Below the pieces are notes generated by a model. It worked only from the letters and a program-made list of their open reading frames with translations, was not told where the DNA came from and did not search any database. This document shows, piece by piece, positions 1 through 6,657 of a DNA stretch of 8,460 bases. This DNA comes from Clostridium sp. CAG:245. Lineage in GTDB: Bacteria > Bacillota > Clostridia > TANB77 > CAG-508. The position numbers and the translations under genes were made by a program. Location of the stretch: NCBI GenBank assembly GCA_000435175.1, contig FR880047.1, positions 2,674 to 11,133 of the forward strand, read 5' to 3'. Within the stretch, counting starts at the first letter, position 1. Every line of letters starts with the position of its first letter.

Positions 1-2508
1 GCTTTCTAGTCTTATCATTTTGTTAAATTCTTTTGTTGTCATTCCTATTGATTTTAGGTTTGCAAATTCTTTTGAGCGTAGTATCATGTTTGTTGTTATT
101 GTGTTGAATATATTAGTTACACCAATTAGTGTGATTACTGCTATGAATCCATACAAGAATATTGATACGAGTATTATTATCCTTTTTTGTTGATCTGCAT
201 ACTCAGCTAAATTTGTTATCATTATATCTTCAAAGTCTTCGCCTTCTTTTTTAAGGTCTGTTAGCTTGTTTTCTATTTCTGATGGTTTTTGTGCATCTAT
301 GCATAGGTTTCCACTATTTAATTCACTCTTATCTTTAGTAACTACTGGATAATCTTCAGATACAAACAAGTAGCCTCCCTCTGTATAACAACTTTCATAT
401 CCCATTGGTCTTTCTGTTGTAATTTTAGATATTTTTATTTGCTTTTGCTCATCATCCATAGTAACTTCCATTGATTCTCCAGCTTTAACATTAAAATAAT
501 GCTCAACCTTAGATTTTCCTTGCCCTAGATAATGCATCATGTCGTCTCCAAGTATTGCTATATTTGAATAATCTTTCTCGTTCATTCCAAGGCTTTTTAC
601 ATATGACTTGAAGTAGTCATTGTTAACCATAACAATTGTCAAACCTAGAGTATTATATTCATATTTTCCAACATTTTCTTGGAAGTCTTCTTCATATATC
701 TGTTTTTTATTTTCTAATTCTTCTTTAGCAAAGTCTGTTCCATATTTGTTTACGTCTATCTCAGCACTAGTCTGGTATGAATAACTGTAGCTATTTATTC
801 CGCTCCATGTCGCAATTTTTTCATATAATGCTTCATTTCCACCATTTACGGCTATGTTATAGCTCAAATCTGTATAATATGAACCTGTCATCATCTGTCC
901 ATAAGTTAAAAATGATGAAAGTGCTATGAATATTGATATACTTACAACTAGCGATACTACTGTTGTTCTGTATTTTTTTCTATTTCTTTTTAAGTTTTTG
1001 CTTGCAATTACTCCGCCTATTCCAAATAATTTTTTCGTTAATTTTGATGTTTTTATTTTTCTCGTCTTTATCTTTATATCATCTGTTCCACGTATTGCTT
1101 CAATTGGTGGAATTTTAGATGCTTTTATTGCAGGAATTAAGCATGATAAAAATATTGTAATGCCAGAGATTACTACTGAAATTAAAATTGCCATTCCTGG
1201 TACATTATACACAAATTCTGTACCTTCCATCATGTCTCCAATTAATAAATTTACTATCCATAATAAAATTATTATTGCAACAATTCCTAATAAGATTCCA
1301 AGTGGAATTGCAATTATACCAATATATAATCCTTCTAGTAAAACACTTCTTTTTATTTGTTTTTTAGTTGCTCCAACAGATGCTAGCATTCCATATTGTT
1401 TTGTTTTTTCAGATACAGAAATACTAAAACTGTTTCTTATTACAAACACACTGCTTACGATTATTATTACTATAATAACACTTGCAATTCCATATAGAAC
1501 TCCTAAAGTGCTCTCACTAAGAACTCCTTCGAACCTTAATAAATCTGAATTAACTTCTACTTCAATTTCATTCTTAGTTTCCGCTTCTATTGTGTTTTTT
1601 ATTTGATTCTTTACATTTTCATATTCTTTTGGATTTTTTAGAGTTACATAGAAGTTGGCTGTTTGTGAGTTTTTTATTGTAGCATCAGCTGTCACTGATT
1701 TTTCATTTTCTTCTGCTGATAAAATTTCATTTGAAGCATTTGTATTTAATTTTGTGCCTATTGATGTTATTTTGTCTGTGCCATCTGCATTTTTCTCATC
1801 GTTTGAATATGTAACTGCCGTATAGCCTGGTGCAGAATAAGGTTCAAGTCCTGTGTTAGGTCTTTTCATTATTCCAACAACAGTGTATTCTTTTTTCTGT
1901 CCATCAACGATTTGCTCCTCATAATCTTCGTTGTCTCCGGCTTTTCCAGTCTCTTGATATATATATTCTTTTGACGAACTTGCTAGATATGGATTTTTTT
2001 GATTAAGCTTACTGCCGTCCATTAGTTCTCTTGTTCCAACATTTAAAGTAATCTTATCTCCAACATTAATCTTAACTCTACCATTATCAATTAAATGTTG
2101 TGGAATAACAATCTCATTCTCATTTTGAGCCATTCGACCTTCTATCAATTTATATGCACCTTTTTCGAAGGCATTTTCATTCATAGAAACCACATAAATA
2201 TATGGTTTATCCTCATTTTGAATACTCTCGAATTCACTGTATCCCAGCTCTTTTGTAGTATAGTAACTATCAACCGCATTGTTCTGCGTAATATATTTTT
2301 GCTGTTCCTGTGGCACATTAGAAAACGAAATATGATAATCACCATCACTATTCTTAATAAGATTTACAAATGTCTGCTGTGCACTTGTAACCAGCCCCGC
2401 AACCGCACAAACCAGTGCAGTAGAAAGCATAATTCCAATAATAGTAACAATTGTACGTTTCTTATTAAGTAATAAATTTTTCTTAGTCAACTTATTTAAA
2501 ACATTCAT
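1..2508 (-). CDS. FtsX/MacB-family ABC transporter permease, 3' end beyond left edge
   Basis: This is the membrane subunit of a MacB/FtsX-type ABC exporter, which acts in the cytoplasmic membrane. The frame is open without a stop from the ATG at 2508 to position 1 (836 codons). The predicted layout is TM1 at residues 19-40, an extracytoplasmic domain at 41-335, TM2 at 337-359, TM3 at 395-417, TM4 at 439-461, TM5 at 515-536, a second extracytoplasmic domain at 537-775 and TM6 at 777-800. Two more helices are expected past the edge. Each FtsX module carries the family's cytoplasmic loop after its first helix (GMLASVGATKKQ near 373-384; NLKSIGMTTKEF near 817-828). The start is supported by GGAG at 2517-2520, 8 nt upstream. 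It is the second gene of the operon, after the ATPase at 2641-3327. The substrate is unknown; lipoprotein, peptide and antimicrobial-peptide efflux are all known for this family. Confidence 0.93.
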   Translation of the reverse strand, partial: MNVLNKLTKKNLLLNKKRTIVTIIGIMLSTALVCAVAGLVTSAQQTFVNLIKNSDGDYHISFSNVPQEQQKYITQNNAVDSYYTTKELGYSEFESIQNEDKPYIYVVSMNENAFEKGAYKLIEGRMAQNENEIVIPQHLIDNGRVKINVGDKITLNVGTRELMDGSKLNQKNPYLASSSKEYIYQETGKAGDNEDYEEQIVDGQKKEYTVVGIMKRPNTGLEPYSAPGYTAVTYSNDEKNADGTDKITSIGTKLNTNASNEILSAEENEKSVTADATIKNSQTANFYVTLKNPKEYENVKNQIKNTIEAETKNEIEVEVNSDLLRFEGVLSESTLGVLYGIASVIIVIIIVSSVFVIRNSFSISVSEKTKQYGMLASVGATKKQIKRSVLLEGLYIGIIAIPLGILLGIVAIIILLWIVNLLIGDMMEGTEFVYNVPGMAILISVVISGITIFLSCLIPAIKASKIPPIEAIRGTDDIKIKTRKIKTSKLTKKLFGIGGVIASKNLKRNRKKYRTTVVSLVVSISIFIALSSFLTYGQMMTGSYYTDLSYNIAVNGGNEALYEKIATWSGINSYSYSYQTSAEIDVNKYGTDFAKEELENKKQIYEEDFQENVGKYEYNTLGLTIVMVNNDYFKSYVKSLGMNEKDYSNIAILGDDMMHYLGQGKSKVEHYFNVKAGESMEVTMDDEQKQIKISKITTERPMGYESCYTEGGYLFVSEDYPVVTKDKSELNSGNLCIDAQKPSEIENKLTDLKKEGEDFEDIMITNLAEYADQQKRIIILVSIFLYGFIAVITLIGVTNIFNTITTNMILRSKEFANLKSIGMTTKEFNKMIRLES

Positions 2509-2524
2509 TATATATTCTCCATCT

Positions 2525-2653
2525 TTTCGCCCAATAGGGACGCCCTTTTTGGGGCGAAATTAACTTTTCGTTTCCCAACAGCTTCCTTTACTGGACAAAA
2601 TTTATATTATTTTTTCTTCTTCACCCAAGAAAGTGCGTCCCTATTGGGCGAAA
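2525..2653. repeat. 129-bp element with 19-bp perfect inverted ends
   Basis: The arms 2525-2543 (TTTCGCCCAATAGGGACGC) and 2635-2653 are perfect reverse complements over 19 bp and enclose 91 bp. Inside, 2541-2545 and 2552-2556 (CGCCC/GGGCG) form a small hairpin around a T-run, and the GGGCGAAA end motif recurs at 2552-2559. The arms are G+C-richer than their surroundings. The element fills the gap between the ATPase and permease genes, overlaps the last codons of the ATPase, and stops just short of the permease ribosome binding site. It looks like a small non-autonomous palindromic repeat (MITE- or REP-like). A structured intercistronic RNA that sets ATPase/permease ratios is the alternative. 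No clear target-site duplication is visible; the flanks share only an imperfect TTCTC(C)ATC. Copy number elsewhere in the genome cannot be judged from this window. Confidence 0.75.
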
Positions 2654-3327
2654 TTTTTCTCATCCTTTATTATCTTTCCATCTTCTATTGTTATAACTCT
2701 TTCTGCTTCTTTTGCTATTTCTAAGTCGTGAGTAATTATTACAACAGTCTGGTTAAACTTTTTGTTTGACAATTTTAATAATGATATTATTTCATCACTC
2801 GCCTTTGAATCTAAGTTTCCTGTTGGCTCATCTGCAAGCATTAATGCTGGATTATTTATCATTGCTCTTCCTATTGATACACGTTGTTGTTGTCCTCCAG
2901 ATAATTGGTTTGGCAGATGCTTCTCTCTTTTTTCTAATCCTAATGTTTTTATTAGCTCATCTAATCTTTTCTCATCAACTTTTTGTCCGTCTAAGTCACA
3001 TGGCAATGTTATATTTTCTCTTACATTTAATATTGGTATTAAATTGTAAAATTGATAAATTAAACCAATTTGCCTCCTTCTAAATATAGCCAGATTATCA
3101 TCATTTAAGGAATAAATGTCTTTTCCATCTATGAACACTTTGCCTGAAGTTGGTCTATCCACTCCTCCTAACAAATGTAGTAACGTAGATTTTCCGCTTC
3201 CACTAGCTCCAACAATCGCAACAAATTCTCCTTTATCTATCGAAAACGAAATGTGGTCAACTGCATTAACCTGATTTTCACCTTTTCCATATGTCTTAAC
3301 CAAATCTTCAACTCTTAAAATTTCCAT
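2641..3327 (-). CDS. MacB/LolD-type ABC transporter ATP-binding protein
   Basis: This is the cytoplasmic ATPase that powers the adjacent FtsX-type permease. The 228-residue protein is normal length for the family and has every motif: Walker A GASGSGKST at 40-48, Q-loop Gln92, signature LSGGQ at 142-146, Walker B ending in Asp166 with catalytic Glu167, D-loop NLDS at 171-174 and the switch His200. The start at 3327 is chosen over the in-frame ATG at 3429. An AAAGG-type binding site (3336-3342) lies 8 nt upstream of 3327, and the 34 extra residues would cover the promoter-like region and look non-coding. The last residues (Phe-Ala-Gln) and the TAG stop come from the right arm of the inverted-repeat element, so the native C-terminus was probably altered by its insertion. 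The ATPase domain itself is complete. Confidence 0.96.
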   Translation of the reverse strand: MEILRVEDLVKTYGKGENQVNAVDHISFSIDKGEFVAIVGASGSGKSTLLHLLGGVDRPTSGKVFIDGKDIYSLNDDNLAIFRRRQIGLIYQFYNLIPILNVRENITLPCDLDGQKVDEKRLDELIKTLGLEKREKHLPNQLSGGQQQRVSIGRAMINNPALMLADEPTGNLDSKASDEIISLLKLSNKKFNQTVVIITHDLEIAKEAERVITIEDGKIIKDEKNFAQ

Positions 3328-3369
3328 TATATTTTCCTTTCCTTTCTTTTCAAATTTTCTTTTACTGGA

Positions 3370-3375
3370 ATTATA
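3370..3375 (-). promoter_or_regulatory. Candidate -10 box of the ABC operon
   Basis: The minus strand reads TATAAT, a perfect -10, about 28 nt before the ATPase ribosome binding site. No good -35 lies at 16-18 bp. The best match, TTGTCA, is only 14 bp upstream and is part of the TGTCA direct repeat. This arrangement fits a promoter that needs an activator. Confidence 0.45.
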
Positions 3376-3388
3376 ATACATCATCAAA

Positions 3389-3407
3389 GTGACAAATAAA
3401 TGACATT
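3389..3407 (-). promoter_or_regulatory. TGTCA direct repeat, OmpR/PhoB-like operator candidate
   Basis: The minus strand reads ATGTCATTTATTTGTCAC. Two TGTCA half-sites lie 11 bp apart, ending 13 bp upstream of the TATAAT at 3370-3375. Head-to-tail half-sites with an 11-bp period, placed where a -35 box would be, are typical of OmpR/PhoB-family response regulators. The sequence resembles the E. coli Pho box (TGTCAT-spacer-TGTCAC). No two-component genes lie in the window, so the regulator is unknown, and chance occurrence in AT-rich DNA is possible. Confidence 0.35.
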
Positions 3408-3409
3408 TG

Positions 3410-3629
3410 TAAATTTCTATTTCATTCATTAAAGAAAATTTTTTTCATATAAGTCACACAGATTTAATATTGATAGACTCAATCGAAATTCGTATACTAG
3501 AATTAGATATTATTAAAAATACATACTATAAGAATAAGCATGATAAAAAGGCTCAGTAGATGTCATTTTTAGATGACCCTAATTTTAAGAATGTATGACT
3601 CAAGGACAACATAAAAAATCTATTGAAAT
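3410..3629. other. Intergenic stretch with no gene recognised
   Basis: Together with the adjoining regulatory sites this makes the 382-base gap between the ATPase start (3327) and the nrdD-like stop (3710). No frame has a plausible start, binding site and length. The only small structure seen is a 5-bp inverted repeat (GTCAT at 3562-3566, ATGAC at 3573-3577) around a 6-nt loop. It may hold upstream regulatory DNA for the ABC operon. Confidence 0.5.
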
Positions 3630-3661
3630 AAAAATGAGCGAATTTCTTCACTCATTTTTTT
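3630..3661 (-). terminator. Intrinsic terminator of the nrdD-like gene, probably bidirectional
   Basis: A 9-bp stem (3630-3638 with 3651-3659, AAAAATGAG/CTCATTTTT) extends by three more pairs past one mismatch to a 4-nt loop. T-runs flank it on both strands. It lies 49 nt after the nrdD-like stop codon and separates that gene from the ABC operon. Confidence 0.75.
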
Positions 3662-3709
3662 GTAGAACTTTTTTACATTCTGTTTATTATTTCAACATAT
3701 TAATTTTAG

Positions 3710-5626
3710 TTATTTTTTGAGTTCTTTTGTAAACTCCAAATATTGTACATTATCATACACAAATTTTATGAATTCTTCTTTATCACTTAATTCTCCAATA
3801 TATTCGCTCGGAATTTGTGATACAACTCCTCCCAATGATAATTTTTGAAATACGCTTTCAAATGCTAGTTTTTCTTTATAGTCTATTTTTTCATCTTCAC
3901 TCGCATGGTACGAACTTGTATATTTTTCTTTGTCTGTTACATTTTTTATTACTCCAAATCTTTCTTTATCTATTCTTTCGAATGTTTTGCATACCTTTTG
4001 ACTTGTTTCTCCATATAAGCAAAAACCTAAGCCAGAGGCTTTCTTCCACTTTTCAACAGTTTCTTTTAAATGCTTTACTATCTTTATAGCAAATTCTTTT
4101 CCATTTGATTCAGTGTTAGAAACTTCTTTCATCATCATTGTTGCTTCATATACTCCTACATATCCTAACGAAATTGTAGAGTAACCATCTTTCAAATATT
4201 TGTCTATTTTTTCTCCTGATTTTAAATGCGCTATCGCACCATATATCCAATGTATTGGGCTCGTATCACTTACTGTACCAAGCAAAGCATAATGTCTGCA
4301 CAATAATGCTTCATGACACAATTCCAGTCTTTCATCTAGCAAGCTAAAGAATTTATCTTCATCACCATCTGCCACGATTGCAATTTGTGGTAAATTTATG
4401 CTAACAATACCTTGATTAAATCTTCCTTCAAATTTATATGTTCCATTCTCATCTTTCCATGGAGTTAGAAAACTTCTAAAGCCCATTGGCGAAAAGACAT
4501 TTCCGCTATAATTTTCACGCATTTTTTTAGCCGATATAAAACTTGGTTCTTGTGTCTTATTTGCACATTCTAATGCAAGATGTGTTAAATAATCATATTT
4601 TTCACCATTTAAGCAGTTATTTTCATCGATTACATAGATCAACTTTGGAAATTCCGGATTAATATATTTTCCTTCTGCATCCTTCATTCCCTCAATTCTT
4701 TGCTTCAAAATTTCTTCTATTATAAGTGCATTTTCTTTTATGTATTCATCGCCTTCTCTTAAATACATAAATAATGAAACCAACGGACTACGCCCGTTTG
4801 TAGTCATTAGTGTATTTATCTGATATTGAAGTGTTTGTACACCACTCGTTACTTCTTCTTTTATCTTTTTATCTAATATTTCTTTTGAAGGCACGCCTCC
4901 AAACTCTTCCTTAAATTTTTCATAACTCTTTTTAACATACTTTCCCAAATGACTGATATCTACAGATTGTCCACCGTATTGTGTTGACGCAACTGTTGCA
5001 AGAATTTGTGCAAGCACAGTGCAAGCAACTCTAAAACTTTTTGGGCTCTCTATCAATTTTCCATTTATCACTGTTCCATTGTCAAGCATATCTCCAATAT
5101 TAATCACACTAGAATTAAAAATTGGTTGTAAAAAATAGTCCATATCATGAAAATATAGTATTCCTTCTTCATGAGCCTTTACTATTTTTTCAGGCAACAA
5201 CAGTCTCTTCGTTAAATCCTTAGAAACCTCTCCAGCTATATAATCCCTTTGTGAAGACGCAAGCACAGCATTCTTACGTGTTCCGTCTTCCAACATCTCC
5301 ATATTTTGATTTTTTATGAGTCCAAGAATAGATTCGTCTGTGGTGTTCTTCTTTCTAACCAACGCTCTATTATATCTATAAATCATGTATTTCTTTGCAA
5401 GCTTAAACTTTTTCTTATCCATAAGTTGCTCTTCTATTATATCTTGCACATCTTCAACCAAAATTCTCTTTTTATCAAGTGACTCAATATATTTTATTAT
5501 ATCCTTAATATCTTGCTTATCTGCTCTTTCCTTTTCTGTAACCTCTTGGTTTGCCTTCTCAATAGCAATTGCAATCTTCTCTCTATTAAAATCTACTACA
5601 CGTCCATCTCTCTTAATAACCTTCAT
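3710..5626 (-). CDS. NrdD-like protein with ATP-cone, lacking catalytic cysteines and glycyl-radical domain
   Basis: This is a homologue of class III anaerobic ribonucleoside-triphosphate reductase (NrdD), 638 residues. An ATP-cone fills residues 3-92 (KRDG near 5-8, then the FNREKIAIAI stretch). The NrdD barrel follows, with FHDMDY (159-164), QYGGQS (216-221), MTTNG (274-278), GRFNQG (401-406) and GYSTISLGY (481-489). Catalytic NrdDs have NC and MGCRSFL motifs carrying the two active-site cysteines (T4 Cys79 and Cys290; by motif alignment E. coli Cys175 and Cys384). Here these read NSS (Ser172) and MGFRSFL (Phe383). The protein stops just where the four zinc cysteines and the RTCGY glycyl-radical loop should begin, about 70 residues short. 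The remaining cysteines (202, 338, 354, 437, 443, 536, 546) do not replace them. AGGAGG lies 5 nt before the ATG. Reductase activity is not expected; a regulatory, nucleotide-binding or partner role is inferred. No nrdG is nearby. Decay into a pseudogene is possible, but the frame is intact. Confidence 0.9.
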   Translation of the reverse strand: MKVIKRDGRVVDFNREKIAIAIEKANQEVTEKERADKQDIKDIIKYIESLDKKRILVEDVQDIIEEQLMDKKKFKLAKKYMIYRYNRALVRKKNTTDESILGLIKNQNMEMLEDGTRKNAVLASSQRDYIAGEVSKDLTKRLLLPEKIVKAHEEGILYFHDMDYFLQPIFNSSVINIGDMLDNGTVINGKLIESPKSFRVACTVLAQILATVASTQYGGQSVDISHLGKYVKKSYEKFKEEFGGVPSKEILDKKIKEEVTSGVQTLQYQINTLMTTNGRSPLVSLFMYLREGDEYIKENALIIEEILKQRIEGMKDAEGKYINPEFPKLIYVIDENNCLNGEKYDYLTHLALECANKTQEPSFISAKKMRENYSGNVFSPMGFRSFLTPWKDENGTYKFEGRFNQGIVSINLPQIAIVADGDEDKFFSLLDERLELCHEALLCRHYALLGTVSDTSPIHWIYGAIAHLKSGEKIDKYLKDGYSTISLGYVGVYEATMMMKEVSNTESNGKEFAIKIVKHLKETVEKWKKASGLGFCLYGETSQKVCKTFERIDKERFGVIKNVTDKEKYTSSYHASEDEKIDYKEKLAFESVFQKLSLGGVVSQIPSEYIGELSDKEEFIKFVYDNVQYLEFTKELKK

Positions 5627-5670
5627 AAATTCCTCCTTGGATTTATCTAAATTACTGCCTCTTTAGTTTC

Positions 5671-5676
5671 ATTATA
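5671..5676 (-). promoter_or_regulatory. Candidate -10 box of the nrdD-like gene
   Basis: The minus strand reads TATAAT, 34 nt upstream of the AGGAGG binding site (5632-5637) of the nrdD-like gene. The hexamer 17 bp upstream (TAGTTA, 5694-5699) is a poor -35, so the promoter may be weak or activator-dependent. A second TATAAT on the same strand at 5772-5777 also lacks a good -35. Confidence 0.35.
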
Positions 5677-5798
5677 AATAATATTTTTTAATATAACTAA
5701 GCAGTATTATTTGCAAAACATTTTTCTGCCCACATCGACATAACTTACCTAAAAAACATTATCTCATAACTATTATACCTTAACAATTTATTTTTTCT

Positions 5799-5812
5799 GT
5801 TGCAAATGCAAC
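5799..5812. promoter_or_regulatory. 14-bp palindrome, candidate Crp/Fnr-type operator
   Basis: GTTGCAAATGCAAC has 6-bp arms around a 2-bp centre, the size of a Crp/Fnr dimer site. It overlaps the -35 box of the divergent Crp/Fnr-family gene at 5866, so binding there would be expected to repress that promoter (autoregulation). A TTGCAAA half-site recurs at 5711-5717, nearer the nrdD-like gene. Confidence 0.5.
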
Positions 5813-5828
5813 GTTTTTGAAGTATAAT
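5800..5828 (+). promoter_or_regulatory. Sigma-A-type promoter of the Crp/Fnr-family gene
   Basis: The -35 is TTGCAA (5800-5805), the spacer is 17 bp and the -10 is TATAAT (5823-5828). Transcription would start near 5835, giving a leader of about 30 nt that contains the AAGGA site. Confidence 0.65.
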
Positions 5829-5865
5829 TGAGTAAATTTTATTTACAAATTTAAGGACAATGTTA

Positions 5866-6483
5866 ATGGAAATATCAGATATAATTGAAAACATTTCTTG
5901 TAATTGTATTAAGGTTCAACGTAAGACCTTTGAAAAAGGTAGTATTATTACAACTTACATAGAAAAAAGAAAACAAATTTGCATACTGCTTTCTGGAAAA
6001 GCAGATTTAATTAGATATGATTTAAACGGAAACAAGGATATAATAGAAAGTTTTGTTGCAACAGATATTTTTGGTGAAGCCTTCTACCCTGTTCATACCA
6101 ACCACGAACTTTTTGTTTTAGCAATGGATAAGTGTGAGGCTCTTCTATTTTTGTATGATGACATACACGAAAAATGCAGAAGCAATTGTAAATTTCACAC
6201 AACACTCGTATCTAGCTTACTAGAGCTTATATTAAAACAAGCAGTACATCAAAATACTAGAATAGAAATACTTTCAAAGAGGTCTATCAGAGATAAATTA
6301 CTTACTTATTTTTCTATTCTTTCTAGTAAAAACTTCTCTAAAAATATTACACTTCCAATTTCAATGACTAGCCTCGCCGATTACCTAAGCGTAGATAGAA
6401 GTGCAATGATGCGTGAGCTCAAATGCTTGGTAGATGAGGGATTTATAAGCCGTGATGGTAATAAAATAAAGCTTTTATTTTAA
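5866..6483 (+). CDS. Crp/Fnr-family transcriptional regulator, cysteine-rich
   Basis: This is a dimeric DNA-binding regulator of the Crp/Fnr superfamily, 205 residues. An N-terminal cyclic-nucleotide-binding-type beta barrel covers about 17-100. The dimerisation helix is near 112-135 and the C-terminal winged helix-turn-helix near 165-200 (LADYLSVDRSAMMREL at 170-185 holds the recognition helix). Seven cysteines are present (12, 14, 39, 90, 104, 108, 187). The CxC at 12-14 and the CxxxC before Phe-His at 104-108 could bind a metal, Fe-S cluster or heme, but no ligand is proven. The start at 5866 is preferred to the ATG at 5860, because AAGGA (5853-5857) is 8 nt from the former and only 2 nt from the latter. 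The gene is divergent from the nrdD-like gene, whose promoter it may control along with its own. Related clostridial regulators respond to oxygen, NO or redox stress; the signal here is unknown. Confidence 0.92.
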   Translation: MEISDIIENISCNCIKVQRKTFEKGSIITTYIEKRKQICILLSGKADLIRYDLNGNKDIIESFVATDIFGEAFYPVHTNHELFVLAMDKCEALLFLYDDIHEKCRSNCKFHTTLVSSLLELILKQAVHQNTRIEILSKRSIRDKLLTYFSILSSKNFSKNITLPISMTSLADYLSVDRSAMMRELKCLVDEGFISRDGNKIKLLF

Positions 6484-6504
6484 CAAATTAAAGCTTTATT
6501 TTTT
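6463..6504 (+). terminator. Intrinsic terminator overlapping the end of the Crp/Fnr-family gene
   Basis: A 13-bp perfect stem pairs 6463-6475 (AAAATAAAGCTTT) with 6490-6502. The loop contains the TAA stop codon (6481-6483), and a T-run covers 6499-6504. The upstream arm is therefore inside the coding sequence. Being A/T-rich, the stem is weaker than most terminators. Confidence 0.65.
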
Positions 6505-6550
6505 AGCTTTTTCTTTCCATAAAGCCTCATTTATATTTTTTCAATAAAAT

Positions 6551-6620
6551 AAGCCCATTTTAAAGTAAAAATACATATTTTTTATATTCTGATGTATATC
6601 ACTTCATTTAAAACAGGCTT
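6551..6620 (-). other. Imperfect nested inverted repeat downstream of the transpeptidase gene
   Basis: Positions 6551-6564 and 6607-6620 are inverted copies matching at 12 of 14 positions. Inside them, ATACAT (6571-6576) pairs with ATGTAT (6592-6597). On the minus strand the structure begins 38 nt after the transpeptidase stop and is followed by a T-rich but broken tail (ATTTTATTG). It may end that transcript, though the U-tract is poor. Confidence 0.3.
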
Positions 6621-6657
6621 TGACGTATTCAAATTTGTACGCATTTTTTAACAATAT

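Noticed and set aside
926..1606. Plus-strand open frame of 226 codons
   Set aside because: It lies antisense to the conserved FtsX modules of the permease and has no ribosome binding site. Its hydrophobic composition is what AT-rich antisense membrane-protein DNA gives.
2508..2604. 31-codon minus-strand frame running through the inverted-repeat element, with its TAA overlapping the permease ATG
   Set aside because: It has no start codon near its beginning and no binding site. The TAATG overlap with the permease is probably coincidental, since the permease has its own GGAG.
3328..3429. Upstream ATG extension of the ATPase by 34 residues
   Set aside because: No ribosome binding site, it covers the TATAAT and the TGTCA repeat, and the family starts at the MEILRVEDL-type sequence after the good site at 3336-3342.
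3470..3565. Short plus-strand frame from TTG (about 31 codons)
   Set aside because: No ribosome binding site and no recognisable motif; this is expected by chance in AT-rich intergenic DNA.
5638..5800. Possible NrdR box or riboswitch in the leader of the nrdD-like gene
   Set aside because: No pair of NrdR-type ACAC...GTGT palindromes and no riboswitch-like stems were seen; only weak promoter elements are present.
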